NCBI GenBank assembly: GCA_026413225.1
Contig: CM048556.1
Location: 22,483,115-22,547,114, forward strand
Length of the DNA: 64,000 nucleotides
Origin: Otis tarda
Taxonomy: Eukaryota; Chordata; Aves; Otidiformes; Otididae
Reading direction: 5' to 3'
Part shown: positions 25,801 to 37,536 of the stretch, one piece after another
Position numbering within the stretch: the stretch's first letter is position 1
How the letters are laid out: the number at the start of each line of letters is the position of its first letter
The notes under the pieces: model-generated
Told to the model about the DNA's origin: nothing
The model's input: the letters and a program-made list of their open reading frames with translations, nothing else
Database searches by the model: none
Position numbers and translations under genes: made by a program

Positions 25801-26862
25801 GTAAGGGAAGGCTGCCAAGGGCGCTCCTTCCGCGGCCGGGGAGCCGCGGGGCAGCTTTGGCTGGCAGCAGCAGGGAAAATACAGAACGGTTAAATGCAGG
25901 TAAATGTGAAGAAAATCCCAGAATCACGGAGCAGTTTGGGTTGGAAGGGACCTTTAGAGGCCGCCCAGGGGCCTTCAGGGGTCAGTGTGGGTGATCTGGG
26001 GACTCACCTCACAGTTTTACCTGGGAGAAATAAACGAAGCACAGAGAAAGGGGCAAAGAAACCGGAGAAGGAGACACGAGGCCACGACGGCTCAAGTGCT
26101 GGGGAGGGGGGCGTCGCGGGGCTGTCCCAGAAGGACCAGGGCACCCCAGCGAGCACGTCTTGCAGATCCTAGCAGCTACGGTTGTTTCCACACAAAGAGG
26201 GTGAGCAGGGTTTTTGAGCACCCTGATCCGGTTGGAGATGTCCCTGCTCCTGGCAGGGGCTTGGACTGGGTGGGCTTTAACGCTCCCTTCCCACCCAAAC
26301 TATCCTATGATTATTTTTTCCAGTGAAAATAGCCAAGACTGAGGGTATGTTCTTCACCCTCTGGTCTGGAAACAACCACAAAACTTCAGCAAAGGTTTTT
26401 AAGCTCCGTTTCCAGTGTCCATCGAGCTCTCCCATCTGCTCTCCAGGCCATGGCTGTTTTGTCCTTGGCCAAAGGAGACGTCACCCTCCAATGGGCTGTG
26501 CCGGCTTTGCATCCGTGGGGTGGGGAAGCTGGGACCAGCGTTGTCCCACCGCTGCTGCGGGCGAAGCCGTCCGGGCTTACGTAGCTCCTCTGCCTGCAGC
26601 CAGGAGCTCTGGACCGCTCCCGATCCCAGCACAGCCCCTGGAGAAGGCTCTCCCCCTTGACGTTCTCTTGGTGCTTCTCTAGGTCCCGGGTGCGGAGGCG
26701 TCCCGCGCGGGAAGCGCTGCGGTGAGGGGCACAGACGTGGAAACCATCTACTCCAGAGTCGGAGAGCCACGGCCGAGGATGGGGGCAGAGGTCGTTTACA
26801 CATCCACGGCGCGTCCCGACCCCCCACGACTGACCGCCAGCCCCTACCGCCTCCTGGTCTGA
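22834..26862 (+). CDS. SLAM/CD2-like receptor with one V domain and an ITSM
   Basis: Exons: 22834-22885 (signal peptide), 23244-23645 (V domain), 24897-25001 (membrane helix), 25652-25686 (juxtamembrane), 26683-26862 (tail, TGA 26860-26862). Phases 1,1,1,0 fit exactly and give 257 residues. The V domain (about 18-151) lacks the usual B- and F-strand cysteines (LLPVSY; DSGVYGVTF), as in CD2/SLAM first domains, but has four other Cys and several N-x-S/T sites. The helix (about 163-180) is Leu-rich and is followed by CARRR. The tail has TIYSRV at about 219-224, which fits the SLAM switch motif TxYxxV/I bound by SAP/EAT-2, and a weaker EVVYTST near 235. No C2 exon was found, although family members normally have one. 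The closest family is SLAM; the exact orthologue is unknown. Confidence 0.8.
23833..23934 (+). other. Candidate cassette exon (Cys-containing hinge) in the ITSM receptor
   Basis: A 102-nt open segment lies between TCCTGCAG and GCGG|GTGAGC, entering and leaving in phase 1 like its neighbours. It would insert 34 residues with three Cys between the V domain and the helix. It has no homology I recognise, so it may be chance. Confidence 0.25.
25905..25985 (-). repeat. CR1 LINE fragment
   Basis: It reads AGAATCACGGAGCAGTTTGG then GGAAGGGACC on the plus strand, the reverse complement of the avian CR1 3' end. It lies in the last intron of the ITSM receptor. Confidence 0.75.
26200..26322 (+). repeat. 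CR1 LINE 3' end
   Basis: It contains GAGATGTCCCTGCTCCTGGC and ends in ACCCAAACTATCCTATGATT, the forward CR1 3' end. It is in opposite orientation to the fragment at 25905, in the same intron. Confidence 0.8.
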
Positions 26863-29800
26863 CCCCGGGAGCTCTGCGGAAGGTGGCCGTGCCTCAGAGC
26901 CAGGAGGACAGCTCTTGTCGCTGACACCGCGCCCTCCGCGCTCCCCCTCGGGCAGCCCCGCACGCTGAGCCACGGCCGCACAGGGTCTGGAGCGGCAGAG
27001 TAGGGAAACGCATTGATTTGCCTGGAACTGCAGTCCCACGTGGATTTGAGGGACGAGCTGGGTTTAGCTTCTCCTTGCGACTTCCCAGAGTCCGAGGATG
27101 CTCGGCGTGAGGGAAAGACGCCTGAGGGAAAGGAACGGTTCGTCCGTGGGAAGCTTGCTTCCATAGACTGGCCGTAATTTGAGGGGTAACGGAGAGCATT
27201 ACACGGGTTTTAACGATGTCCGCTACCGGTAGCCTGGCCGTATTAAAAGGATATTTGAAGATCCCTTGACCTGCAAAGTTGTCCTTATTTTTACCAGCGT
27301 GCCAAGGAACCGTTGAGCGGACTCTTCCCACCATGAAACCCGCTCGAGCGCGGGATGCCAGGACAAAGCTGCCAGGGAGGGCTGGACGTCTGCGGCACGG
27401 ACCTGCGCGTCGGGGGGTTAAACCCTCCCCGTGGGACCCGGGCCTTGGCCCCACACCGGGACCTGGGTCCGAAGAGGGCCGGTGTCGGTTTGGGGGCTTT
27501 CTCGAGCTCCAGCAAGGCGGTCAGCTACAGCCCGTGGTCTTCCTGAAGGGTGAGTTGAGCCGAGGGGAAATTTTGGCGCTTTGCATGCTGCTGATAGCAT
27601 AAAAACGGGATCGGGGGCAAGCGGCCAGCTGGGTGATAGCAGTCGGAACGAAATTGGTCTCTTGGAATGAAAGTATACTTCAGCGACCGGGGGAAAGACA
27701 GACCCCTCCCCAGTTACGCCAGAGACAGACTGACAGCAGCCCAAATTCAGGTTTTGCAAGAGTTTCCAGAACTTGGCTCTTTCCTTCTGCTTTTTGGTGA
27801 GGGTGGGAGGCAGAGAGGAAGGGGAACCGAGCGTTTGACACCGACCGGCGGCTGCGGCTCCGTGCAAAAATCCACGGGGGTGTGGCGGGCGCGGGGGGAA
27901 GAGGAGCACAGCCCGGGACCTCGCCCACTGCCGAGCATTTGGGCCAAAACTGGTTTTGTGGGTTGAAAACTGGCACCCAGGCGAATACCGGTGATGGCCA
28001 GGAGTGCCCCGGCCACCGCAAAGCCCTCGGCTGTGGGGACGGGGCCGCCTCCTCGGGCTGGGGGCTGCGGGGGGGTGAGCGGCCATCAGCTGCTCCGTGC
28101 ACCTCTGCAGCGTCCTGGGCTGGGTGCCGCTGGGGGCCGAGGGGTCTCCGGCCGCTGTCTGCGACGGGGATGCTGAGCTTGACCAGCAAACGCACTGGAT
28201 TTTTTTTTTTTTTTTATTTTCCATCATTTCTGATCTCCAGCAGAGACGGGCGATCGCCCCTTCCTGCCTTTGGGGTTGCAGCCACGTGGGAGGGGGCCCG
28301 GGGGGGCGAGGCTGGGGCTGCGCTTTGGCCAGCCCGCGGCCCCGGTTTCACATCCGCTGTCGGTTCTCGGCTCCTCCCGTCTCTCCAACCGCAAGAAGCC
28401 GCGCTGGCCCGGGGCGGCGGGCACGCAAACCCTCCCTGGCAGCGGGGTCCGCGGTCGTGGGCTGCCGTCCGCTCTCGCCCAGCCCCGCAGGCGGTGCAGG
28501 GTGCGATGCAAGTGCTGCGCGAGCGTTTAAACCGCTCGTGAAAGGAGCAGGAACCCGCCTGGATTTTTGGTGCGGTTTAGCTCAGGTTAAGCGCAGAACG
28601 TGTTTGCAAGGTTCCCGCGCTGCAACCTGGAAGGGTTTAATGCGGACAGAGTGGCTTGGCTGATAAAAGTGACTTTTTGGAGCAGTGGAATTATAGAATC
28701 ACAGAAGGGTTTGGGTGGGAAGGGACCTTGGAAGGCCACCCAGTCCAGGCCCCCGCCAGGAGCGGGGACTGTGGATGACGGGGACGTGGTGGGAGCGGCG
28801 GGCGGGCAGCGCTCGTCTGCGGCAGCTCGTCCTTCCTGCGAGCAAATGAGAGATGCGCGCCTCGTCCTTCGGCGCCTTTCTGAAGACCCCTTGGGGTGAG
28901 CGGTCGCCCCAAGCGCGGCTGGTGCACGTTGGCACGTCCGCAGCGGCTGCCAAGGGCCCACGAAACGCGCGGCTCCGGGGACGGAGCGTCACTGCGGGAC
29001 GGATGGAGCTGCTTTTCCTTTCCATAAACGGCATTTTCCCGCCCGGGCCTTTGCCTTTCGGTTCCCTTTAGCCCCCAGGACATCCCAAGCTCACCCAAAC
29101 GGCACGCGGCACGCGCGGCCCTTCGCTGCGGGGACAAAACGCCGCTGGAGGCGTGGCGGGACCTCACGCGCACCCGGCCTCCGCGCCGAGGAGCCGAGAG
29201 GACGGGACGGAGGACCCCCACTCTGCTGGGCACGGGGAGGAAGAGGAGGTAAAGTAAAACCAAAAACGCATGTCTGGACACAAACCGGCGGAATCCGAGC
29301 GGGAGCAGCTTGCCCTTTCACGCAGCAAAGCGAAACAGAAAGCTTTGCTCGGCACGCAGCTTGGAGGGAGCGAAGGCGTGAGCCGAAATCCTCTGAAAGG
29401 TCATCGCCCTTCCTCCTCGGAAACGCCTGTCCCGCGCGGGGGCTGCGGGTACGCGGCCCGCCGCTGCCCAGGCTCTCGCCGGCGGCTGGGAAAACCCCTG
29501 ATGCAGGCAGACGTGGCGCCCGACCGCGTGAGGAGCACCCGACGCGGAGCTGGCGCCTGGCGTGCGGCTGGCTTTGGTGGGGGGACGTGGGAAACAACGG
29601 AGCTTCCCGGATAACCCTGGGGAGCACGGGGGGCACCTGGGGGGGAAATTGCGAGGCCGGCCTTGCCCAGGTAAAACTGAACTGGGAATGCCAGCTAAAG
29701 CCGCGATTGCCTGGTAATGGTGTCGGGAACGCGGAATTTGGGGATGGATGGAGCAGCATGAGGACCACTGTGGGAAAAGCGATGGAGCCCACGGGTGTGA

Positions 29801-30640
29801 CCGTGTTGGTGCTCCGGCCCCGATGACTCCTGCGTCCACCCACCGCTTCCTAATGCTTGCACACCCTGTCCTGTCCCAGCGCCCACGTCTCTGGTTTTGG
29901 TGGTCCGGGGAGTCAGACAGGGCCAGCCACGCTCAGCGGAGCGGGACAGCTTTTTCCAGCGCTCCGGGGCAGAGCCCAAACCTTCCCACACCTCCCATCC
30001 CTCCGCTCTCCAGTCCAGAGCCTGCAACCTGCTCCAGGGTGGTCCTCTGCTCCCAGGGGCGTCTCTCCCGTGAGCTGGAATTCCCTTTGCAGAGAGCTCG
30101 TGGGGACACGGATGATCCCAGCGGGTTCCTTGGTGGAGGAAAAGCTGCTGGCGGTGGGACAGTGCTTCAGAGCCCCCCGAGCCCCCGGTCACCGCCGGAC
30201 ACGGGCTGGAGGGTGATGATGGCTGAGCTGTGGGAAAGGAACAGGGATGGGTCTCCTGGCCTCGGGGCGTGGGAATGGTCCGCGACATCCCCTGTCACTT
30301 ACATCTCCGCGACAACTGAAGTAGGAAACCCGCTCCGCACGCGCCGTGGGGATCCCGCTCTGCCCTGCCGCGGCGGAACGGCCGTCGGGAGCCGAGCGCC
30401 GGCAGCGTGGCTCCCCGCCAGCCGTCGGGGACCAGGCGCCTCTGCCTCTGCGCGGGGAGCGGCCGGCACCGAGAGCGCGGGGGCGAGAGCTGGGAAAACA
30501 TCCCGGGAAGAGTCCTGCGAGGAAGGAGGGGAGCCAGCGGCGGGGAAACGGCGAGGCTGGAACTGGTCCAGGCTGGGATTACGCACGGCACTGCCCTCAC
30601 GAGCGTCTGAAATCCAGTCCCTGAGACCTCGGCAACGCCT
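26863..30640. other. Intergenic DNA, no gene recognised
   Basis: GC-rich spacer between the ITSM receptor and gene A. It contains a CR1 fragment (28690-28790) and a T-run at 28200-28216. The open frames lack homology and splice support. Confidence 0.45.
28690..28790 (-). repeat. CR1 LINE fragment
   Basis: ATAGAATCACAGAAGGGTTT followed by GGGAAGGGACCTTGGAAGG is the reverse complement of the CR1 3' terminus. Confidence 0.75.
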
Positions 30641-31157
30641 TGCACGGTACCGACCCGCTATTCTCGTTATGGTGTGGGATTTTAGGGGGCCGTTACAGTA
30701 CTGACCCACTATTCTCGCTACGGTGTGGGATTTTAGGGGGCCGTTACGGTACTGACCTGCTATTCTCATTACGGTGTGGGATTTTAGGGGGCCGTTACGG
30801 TACTGACCTGCTATTCTCGTTATGGTGTGGGATTTTAGGGGGCCGTTACGGTACTGACCTGCTATTCTCGTTACGGTGTGGGATTTTAGGGGCGTCATTA
30901 TGGCACTGACCCGCTATTCTCATTATGGTGTGGGATTTTAGGGGGCCGTTACGGTACCGACCCGCTATTCTCGTTACGGCGTGGGATTTTAGGGGGGGTC
31001 GTTACAGTAATGACCCGCTATTCTCATTACGGTGTGGGATTTTAGGGGGCCGTTACGGTACCGACCCGCTATTCTCGTTATGGTGTGGGATTTTAGGGGG
31101 GGTCGTTACGGTACCGACCCGCTATTCTCGCTACGGTGTGGGATTTCAGGGGGCCAT
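30641..31157. repeat. Minisatellite, about 51-52 bp unit, 10 copies
   Basis: Ten copies, each containing CTATTCTCGTTA, GTGTGGGATTTTAGGGGG and CGTTACGGTAC. Copies differ by point changes and by the length of the G run. Where the unit is 51 bp it keeps frames open on both strands, giving spurious 17-residue peptide repeats. The array ends 41 bases before the gene A start codon. Confidence 0.9.
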
Positions 31158-31198
31158 TTGAAAAGCGTGCCGACGTTTGAGCTGTTTTTCCTCGGCAG

Positions 31199-34100
31199 AT
31201 GCGGACACGCCGTCCCGCGGAGCTGCTGGGGACCGGCTGGCTGCTCCTTGCAGGTAAGGCGTCCCCGGGCGGGCGAGGGGCTGGTGCCGCTGTGCGCGGG
31301 GGTCTCCGGTCCGTATGGGTTCGGCAAAACGCGTGACCCGAAAGGGAAAGGCGTCTCTGCTTCGCTGCCCGAGGACGGAGGGGGCAGGCGCGTCCCGGGA
31401 GCTCGGCGCGGTGCCGGAGCCGCAGGCAGAGCTGTGCCGAGGCTGCTGCGCGTGCCACGCGACGTTTCTCGCAGCTGTACTCATGCGAGCCGTCTCGCTG
31501 TGCTCCGTACGGATGCAGCGGCTGCCTCGCAGCACGAAACATAGAAAGCTTTTCAGGGCGAGCGTCTGAAACAGACACGGAACGCCTTGCCCGTCGCCTG
31601 GATTTCCAGGCGTCGCGGTCGCGGGGCGCTCCGAGCGTCTGTAGGTCGGGCTCTGGGCACGGCAGCTGGGAAAGGTGCCTGCAAGGAAATATCTCCTCGT
31701 TCCTCCCGCTCGCGGCGCCGCACGCTCCGTGTAAACGGCGTTCCCTCAGAGCGAGGGGGTTTCGGTGGCAGGATTGTTCCTCTCCCTGCACGCCCTGCGC
31801 TTTGGGAGGCACCAAGGCACAGAAGTAAAAACCAGTGGCGTTTGTCAGGGTGACGGGAGTGAGAAACAAAAATCGCCAGCTGAGCTGGATCTACTTGGGC
31901 GGTTACGCCGATTTTCCTTCCCACCTGTGCTGCAAAATTGCAAAGCGGGTCAGGGCGCAAGGGCGAGCTCTTGGGACTGCTTGCAGAGACGGCGGGCGGC
32001 AGGGCAGACGCGGGCGAACATCTGCTTATCGGGGCAGGAGCCCAGAGACGGTGGAGAGAAGAGCAAACACAGCGCCGGCAGCCGGCGGTTGTGCTGGGAG
32101 CAGCCGGCCACCCGCAGCACGAGCATCCCTCCCGGCCCCCAGCATCCCTCCCGGCCCCTGGCATCCCTTCCCGGCCCCCTGGCATCCCTTCTGGTCCCCA
32201 GCATCCCTTCCGGCCCCCGGCATCCCTCCCGGTCCCCAGCATCCCTCCCGGTCCCCGGCATCCCTTACGGCCCCCAGCATCCCTTCCAGTCCCCGGCATC
32301 CCTCCTGGCCCCCAGCATCCCTCCCTCAGCTCGCTGCCAGCAGCCGGGTGTTCGGGGCTGCCAGCGATGGAGACGGGTTTCCATGATGTCTAACTGGACC
32401 TCTACCCAGGTCGATAAATCCCCTTTCTTCCGTTTCCTCTGCCTGGGGCTGGCTCTGTGCTTTAAACCTTTTAACCTCGTCTTAAAAAAAAAAAAAAATC
32501 CATTTTACAAGCTGGGACTGTGGTAGTGGTCCGGGTACCACCCGCGCGTCCGTGGCGCAGGGGGTGCCCGCGCCTCTCCCGGGCCGTGCCGACTTTCTCC
32601 ATCTCTTCCCGTCCCCCGCCACCCAGGGCTGCTGGCGCCTTTGCGACGCGCTGCGGAAGCGGCGGGACCCCTCGAGAGAAAAGTGGCCGCGGCGGGATCC
32701 CGGGTGCTGCTTCCTGGGCCAGATAACACCACGCGCGCCCACTCCTTGCGGTGGGAGTTCCTCGACGGCACCAGCACCCGCGCCATCCTGGACTACCCCG
32801 GCGGGTCCCGCGGCCCGGCCATCCGCGCGCCCTACGCAGGACGAGCCATTTTCCATCCGGCCAACGGATCCCTCTTGCTGGAGGACGTCCGGGAAAGCGA
32901 CAGCGGCACCTACAGAGTGACCACTAACGCGGGGGACGGGGAGAGCCTGGAAATGCTGCTGGAAGTCCTCAGTAAGCGGCGGGCGCGGAGGGAGGAGCGG
33001 GGTGGCGGGTGCGAGCAGGGCGGTGGCGTTGCCTGGGTACGGACCGTTTGAACGTGCTGCGCATGGAGACGTCTCCAGGGAGGCTTTGGGAAGCGGTTCC
33101 CAACCTCTCCCAGTGGAGAAGGTCTGGTGGCACCGGGAGTTTTCCACTCGCAGCGCCGGGACGGAGGGGCCGGCGCGAGGCCGTGTACCCGCTGCCGCCC
33201 GCGGGGAGCATCTCCGGCGCTGTCACAGGGGAGAGCGGGCGGAGATGGCGGAGCCGAGCCCAGCGGGGTGGGCTCTGCGGAGAAGTCATGGAAAAAAAAA
33301 AACCCCACACTCAGACCATGCCGGCTGAAAGTCTGTTTGTGCTGCGGGCGCCAGCCGCCGCCGCGATAAGAGCAGGCTTTAACGACAGAGGAGCTCCTCC
33401 TCGGTGTCCCTCTCGGCAATTTCCTTAATTCGCCTTGGCACCGTCCTTCCCCTGCTACCGCAGCGCTGCCAAAGCGCGACCGCAGCCCCTCGCCAGCCAT
33501 TTCTCCCTTCCGCCACACACAATTCTGCCGGGGATCCGCATCCTTTTCCCCTTTTTTTCTCATTTTCTGAGGTATTTTTAATTGCCTGTTTTCCCTGCGC
33601 TTGTGTACGCACAGTGACTCAGCGAGGAAAGAACGCCCCAGCCCGGAAAGCGCGGCTCTTCCCAGGGGAAGGCACCTGCGGCGGCACCGCTGCAGAAGCG
33701 AGGATGCCGCGGTGACCGCTGCAGCCCGGGTCCGCGCGGCGGGTGCTCCAGCTGTTTCTGTCCCCTTTCCCAGAGCCCGTGTCTCGCCCTCGGCTGCGGA
33801 GCGGCGTCCTCGTGGCCCAGGCCCCCGGCGAGCTGCGCTGTGAGGTGGCGGAGGGCAGGGTGGACGCCGTCGCCTGGAAGAAGGACGGGCAGCCCCTTCC
33901 CGCGGACGGAGGTTTCCGCCTCTCCGGGAACCTCAGCGTTCTGCACCTGAGGCCGGCGAAGAAGTCGGACTGCGGCTCCTACTCCTGCAACGCCAGCAAC
34001 GCCGTCAGCTGGCAGGAAGCCTCCCTGAACGTCACCGTTGCAGGTGATCGCTGCTGGGGTTTCGCCTCCCAGCGCCCTTCCCTCTCTCCGCCCTTCCCTG

Positions 34101-36790
34101 GGGATCCCTGGGTGGTCCCACCCCATCCCTCTGCCTCCGTCCCCCAGGGCCTGGCCACCCTCTCGTGAGGTTGTGGCCCACGTGCTGTTGGCAGGAGCTC
34201 CCCGCCGTAGGGTGGCCAGCAGCAATTCCCAGTCCCCGATCCCACCAAGGCGTGGTCCTTGGCAGGATGGGCAGTGGGACATTGACTGCTCCTTTTTGGA
34301 GAAGGTCCCAAGCGATGGCCCGTGGCCAAGGTGATGGTGGGCAGGACACGGGCGGGGGGGTGGTGGCCAGGAAGCCCCTGGGCAGTACACGTCTTGGGTT
34401 GGACACTTCATGGACCACAGCCTTCAGCAGCAAGCGTGGATTTGGCCACCAGCCGGCGAACAAATTGAACCCATCCTGGTGATGGGGTCTGAACCCCGCA
34501 GCCCGCCAGCGCCGCCCGTGCCGCTCCCGCCCGTGGCCTGACGCCCGGCCCCTCGGGGCTTTGTCTTCCCCAGGTCTCTCCCCCGCGCTGCAGCATGCGC
34601 TGAGGATCGCGGTGGTTGCCGTGGTCTTCGCTGCCGTCTCGGGATGGGGAATAATTTTTCCCGTCTGCCAGTCTGAAAAGCTACGGATCAGTGAGTCTGC
34701 AGGGGGGACAGCCCGACCCCCGTTCCCCTTGTCTGGTGGGGGGAGCGGCTGTGGGAAGAGCTGGGGGTGGGATAATTCCCTTCCAGCTCTCCAAAGATCT
34801 CGCCTCGTGCCACCTGGCAGGTCTCTGCAGGAGCAGAGAAACCCTCCTTGGCAGGTTTTTAATGGTGAAAACTGGTTTTACTCTGTCCTCCGGCTGGGTT
34901 GGATCCTGGTACTTCCCAGACATTTCTGTTCCAGGGAGCTGCGGTGACGGGCTGATGCTTTTATAGAAAAATACATTTCGCAGCAGCTTTTTTTTAATTC
35001 CAAGGCTCCATTCTTAAGAGAACGTGTTTAATAATTCACTGTACCCACAGCCCCTTCCAGCGCCCACGCTGAGCGGGTCAAACCCACTGAGCCCCGCAGC
35101 GTCCCGCGTGGGGACGGGCTGCATGCCCCTCGAGGGAGGGGTGGGGGCTGGCTGGGACGTCCCGGGGGTCCCGGCAGTCACTCCACGCCGCTCTGGCTGT
35201 CTAGGGGGGGAGCTCTGGAGGTGGCTCAGCGTCTACATCTGCGGGCTGGTGTGCATCGCCTCCGTCCTGGCAGGCACCGCCGGGGTCCTCTGGATGCGAG
35301 AGGAAGGTAGGAGGGGGCCGCGGGGTGGTTTTGGGGAGGGGGATGGTGCTGGGCAGACCCTGCTCCTGTCCCCTGTGCAACCTTGGCTGTGCAAGTGGGG
35401 TGAAGACCCCGCGGGAGATGTAGAGCCTCATGGGGAGGGTCAGGCTGCCGAACGCGTGGGGGTAGACCCAGCCGGGGCGACGCCTCTGCCCCGCGTGCGA
35501 TCTCAGCTGGTCGCGGTGGGCTGGGCCGCCGGCCGGACTGCGCACCCACCCGTACGATGGACGCGGTCGTCCCGCTTCGCCCAAAGCCGTTAAGTGATCG
35601 AGGATGGAGAGGCTGGAAGGGCTGGGAGTGGGGAGAGGGACGCGATGGCGGGTCACAACACGGTGGAGGGGGTGGACAATGGAAGAGCTGGTGCTCTGCC
35701 TGGCCCCGCTCCCTTCCAGGCCCTTCCATTGCGATCATACTGCCGGAGATCGCCCTGACGTACGTGATCGTGGTGACCTTCCTGGTGTCTGCCACCGTCA
35801 CCTTCCAGCCTACAAAGCTCATCCAGCTGAAAAGCAAAACAGGTGAGCTGCTTTGCCAGGGTGGCAGGGAGGGAGATAAAACCTCCCCACGGGGTTTTTA
35901 TTTTGCCCAAAACTTTGTAAAACAAAAACTTTATTTCTGCTTCCGCGCGAACTCAGGCTGGTGGATTCCAACCCCGTCTCGTAACACACGTTAACGTCGC
36001 TTTGTCGTCTTTCCCTCGGCAGCGCAGAGCACGATGGGCTACGCCGCTCCCGGAGGGGTGATCTCGGTGGTGCTGATGAGCAGCTTCCTCATAAAGAACA
36101 TCCACCATCGCCACGGTGAGAGGGGATGCTCCAGGGACCGCCCCCTGCGTTTGTCATTCGGGGGCTAAAATTTGTCCATGATATGTAATCCTGCTATCGC
36201 TTCAACTCGGCCATTCGGAATTAACCTGCTCAGAAAGAAAAAAAAAAATCCAACAAATTGGGGTTTTCAGGGAAGCAAAGTCTTTGCAGAAGGGTTTTTT
36301 GGGGTTTTGTTTGGTTTTTTTTTTAATGTGTGCATGTTCTGACGGTGGCAATTTGCCTTCCTCCTTTCTCTCCTTCTGCGTCGGGCGGCGGTTTGTGCTG
36401 CCGCTGGGTTGGTTTGAGCGCAGAAGAAGGATGCACGGAGTTCGTGGACGTGACCGCCCTCATGGTCAGCACGGCAGCTGTCTCTGCCCTCCCGCTCCTC
36501 GCCATCTTCCTCTGCTGTGAGTCCCCCTGCCCCCCCGAGCGCCTCGTGTTTAGCGGGCTGCTTCCCCTCTGTCCCCGCGCGAGCAAGCAGCCACGCGAAT
36601 TATTTGTCCGGCTCTCGTGAAGACCCCGAGGCCTCTCCAGTGACCGTTTCCCTTCCCCGGTGAGCCGCAGGCACCAGCAGCGAGTGCGCTGGGTGCCTCT
36701 CACGCGCTTTCTCCGTGTCCTGTCGCAGATCACACCACTCAGGGGCGGATGAAGGAGCGCGACTCCGGTTGGGCGGACGAGGAGAGGTAG
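31199..36790 (+). CDS. Gene A: V + C2 Ig protein with five predicted membrane helices
   Basis: Exons: 31199-31253 (signal), 32627-32971 (V), 33774-34043 (C2), 34574-34690, 35205-35306, 35720-35842, 36023-36115, 36424-36516 (one hydrophobic segment each), 36729-36790 (tail, TAG). Every intron is GT-AG and phase 1; the product is 419 residues. The V domain (about 19-133) lacks the canonical disulfide (SRVLLPGP; DSGTYRVTT). C2 (134-223) has ELRCEV, VAWKKDGQPLP and SDCGSYSC. Helices lie at about 232-254, 267-291, 299-322, 343-357 and 378-398. Basic residues cluster in the loop between helices 3 and 4, and the tail is YHTTQGRMKERDSGWADEER, so the C-terminus should be cytosolic. The ectodomain is SLAM/HEPACAM-like; the topology recalls CD47 (one V domain plus five passes). 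ATG directly follows a good acceptor, so a 5' UTR exon may lie upstream. Function unknown; adhesion or recognition is inferred. Confidence 0.8.
32105..32335. repeat. Minisatellite of about 18-20 bp units in gene A intron 1
   Basis: About a dozen variants of CATCCCTCCCGGCCCCCAG, differing by C/T changes and small length steps. Confidence 0.85.
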
Positions 36791-37530
36791 ACGCTCCATT
36801 GCCTTCTTCCACGTAAATTCGTACCGTCTTGAAGGGAAAAGAGTGGGATATGGAAACGGCCCCGGGCCTTGACTTAAGTCCTGGACCCCGAGAAAGATGC
36901 ATCCCAGTGCTGCCTCCCGGCCCCTGGTGTCACCCCGGGCTCAGCGGGTACCTGTGGAGCAGGTCATGGTCCAGCAAAGTGCTTGGGCATCTGCTCAAAT
37001 CTCCCCACAAATCCCTCCCTCCTGGCCTCAGCCCGAAGCCTTTGAGCCTTAATTCCCGCCGGCTTCGTCCCAGGGCTGTGGATTTCAGCCGTGCGGTGGG
37101 CGCGTTGGGGCTTAGCCGACCGGCGTGCTGCGCGGGAACACGTCGCAACCTCGCGGGCCTCAACCGGCTCCTCTGTGCCCCGGCCAAAACCACCCTGAGA
37201 CACGGAGGAATGAGTACCTACACCCGCCACCCTTCGCAGGGTCTTCTCATGTCTTTGGGCCACACGAGGGTGGGTGCAGAGAGAGGCCCTCGCTCTGCCC
37301 GGCGCGCGGGGCTGGTCCAGACGCTCTGGCTCTGGTGACGCGCAGCACGTCCCACCTTCTCTTCCTTCCAGCTCCTTGGAAATGTCTCAGCCCGGCAGCA
37401 AGGATGCCGGCTCCTCCCAGTAGAAGCCCAGCGGCGTTTCTCGCGCGGATGAGTCAACCCCAACTGTCTCCCGGGCTTAATGGGCTCAGGGCTTTTGGTT
37501 TCGGTGGGTTTGGTTCTCTGCAGTGTCTGT

Positions 37531-37536
37531 AATAAA
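37531..37536 (+). terminator. Polyadenylation signal, probably gene A
   Basis: AATAAA 741 bases after the gene A stop, followed by a T-rich tract at 37563-37577. Confidence 0.5.

Noticed and set aside
30641..31157. Regular repeats considered as a CRISPR array
   Set aside because: Units are contiguous and diverged with no unique spacers, and the setting is a vertebrate genome. It is a minisatellite.
30299..31161. 17-residue peptide repeats on both strands (GTDPLFSLWCGILGGRY type)
   Set aside because: A 51-bp tandem repeat automatically gives 17-residue periodic frames. There is no start context or splice support.
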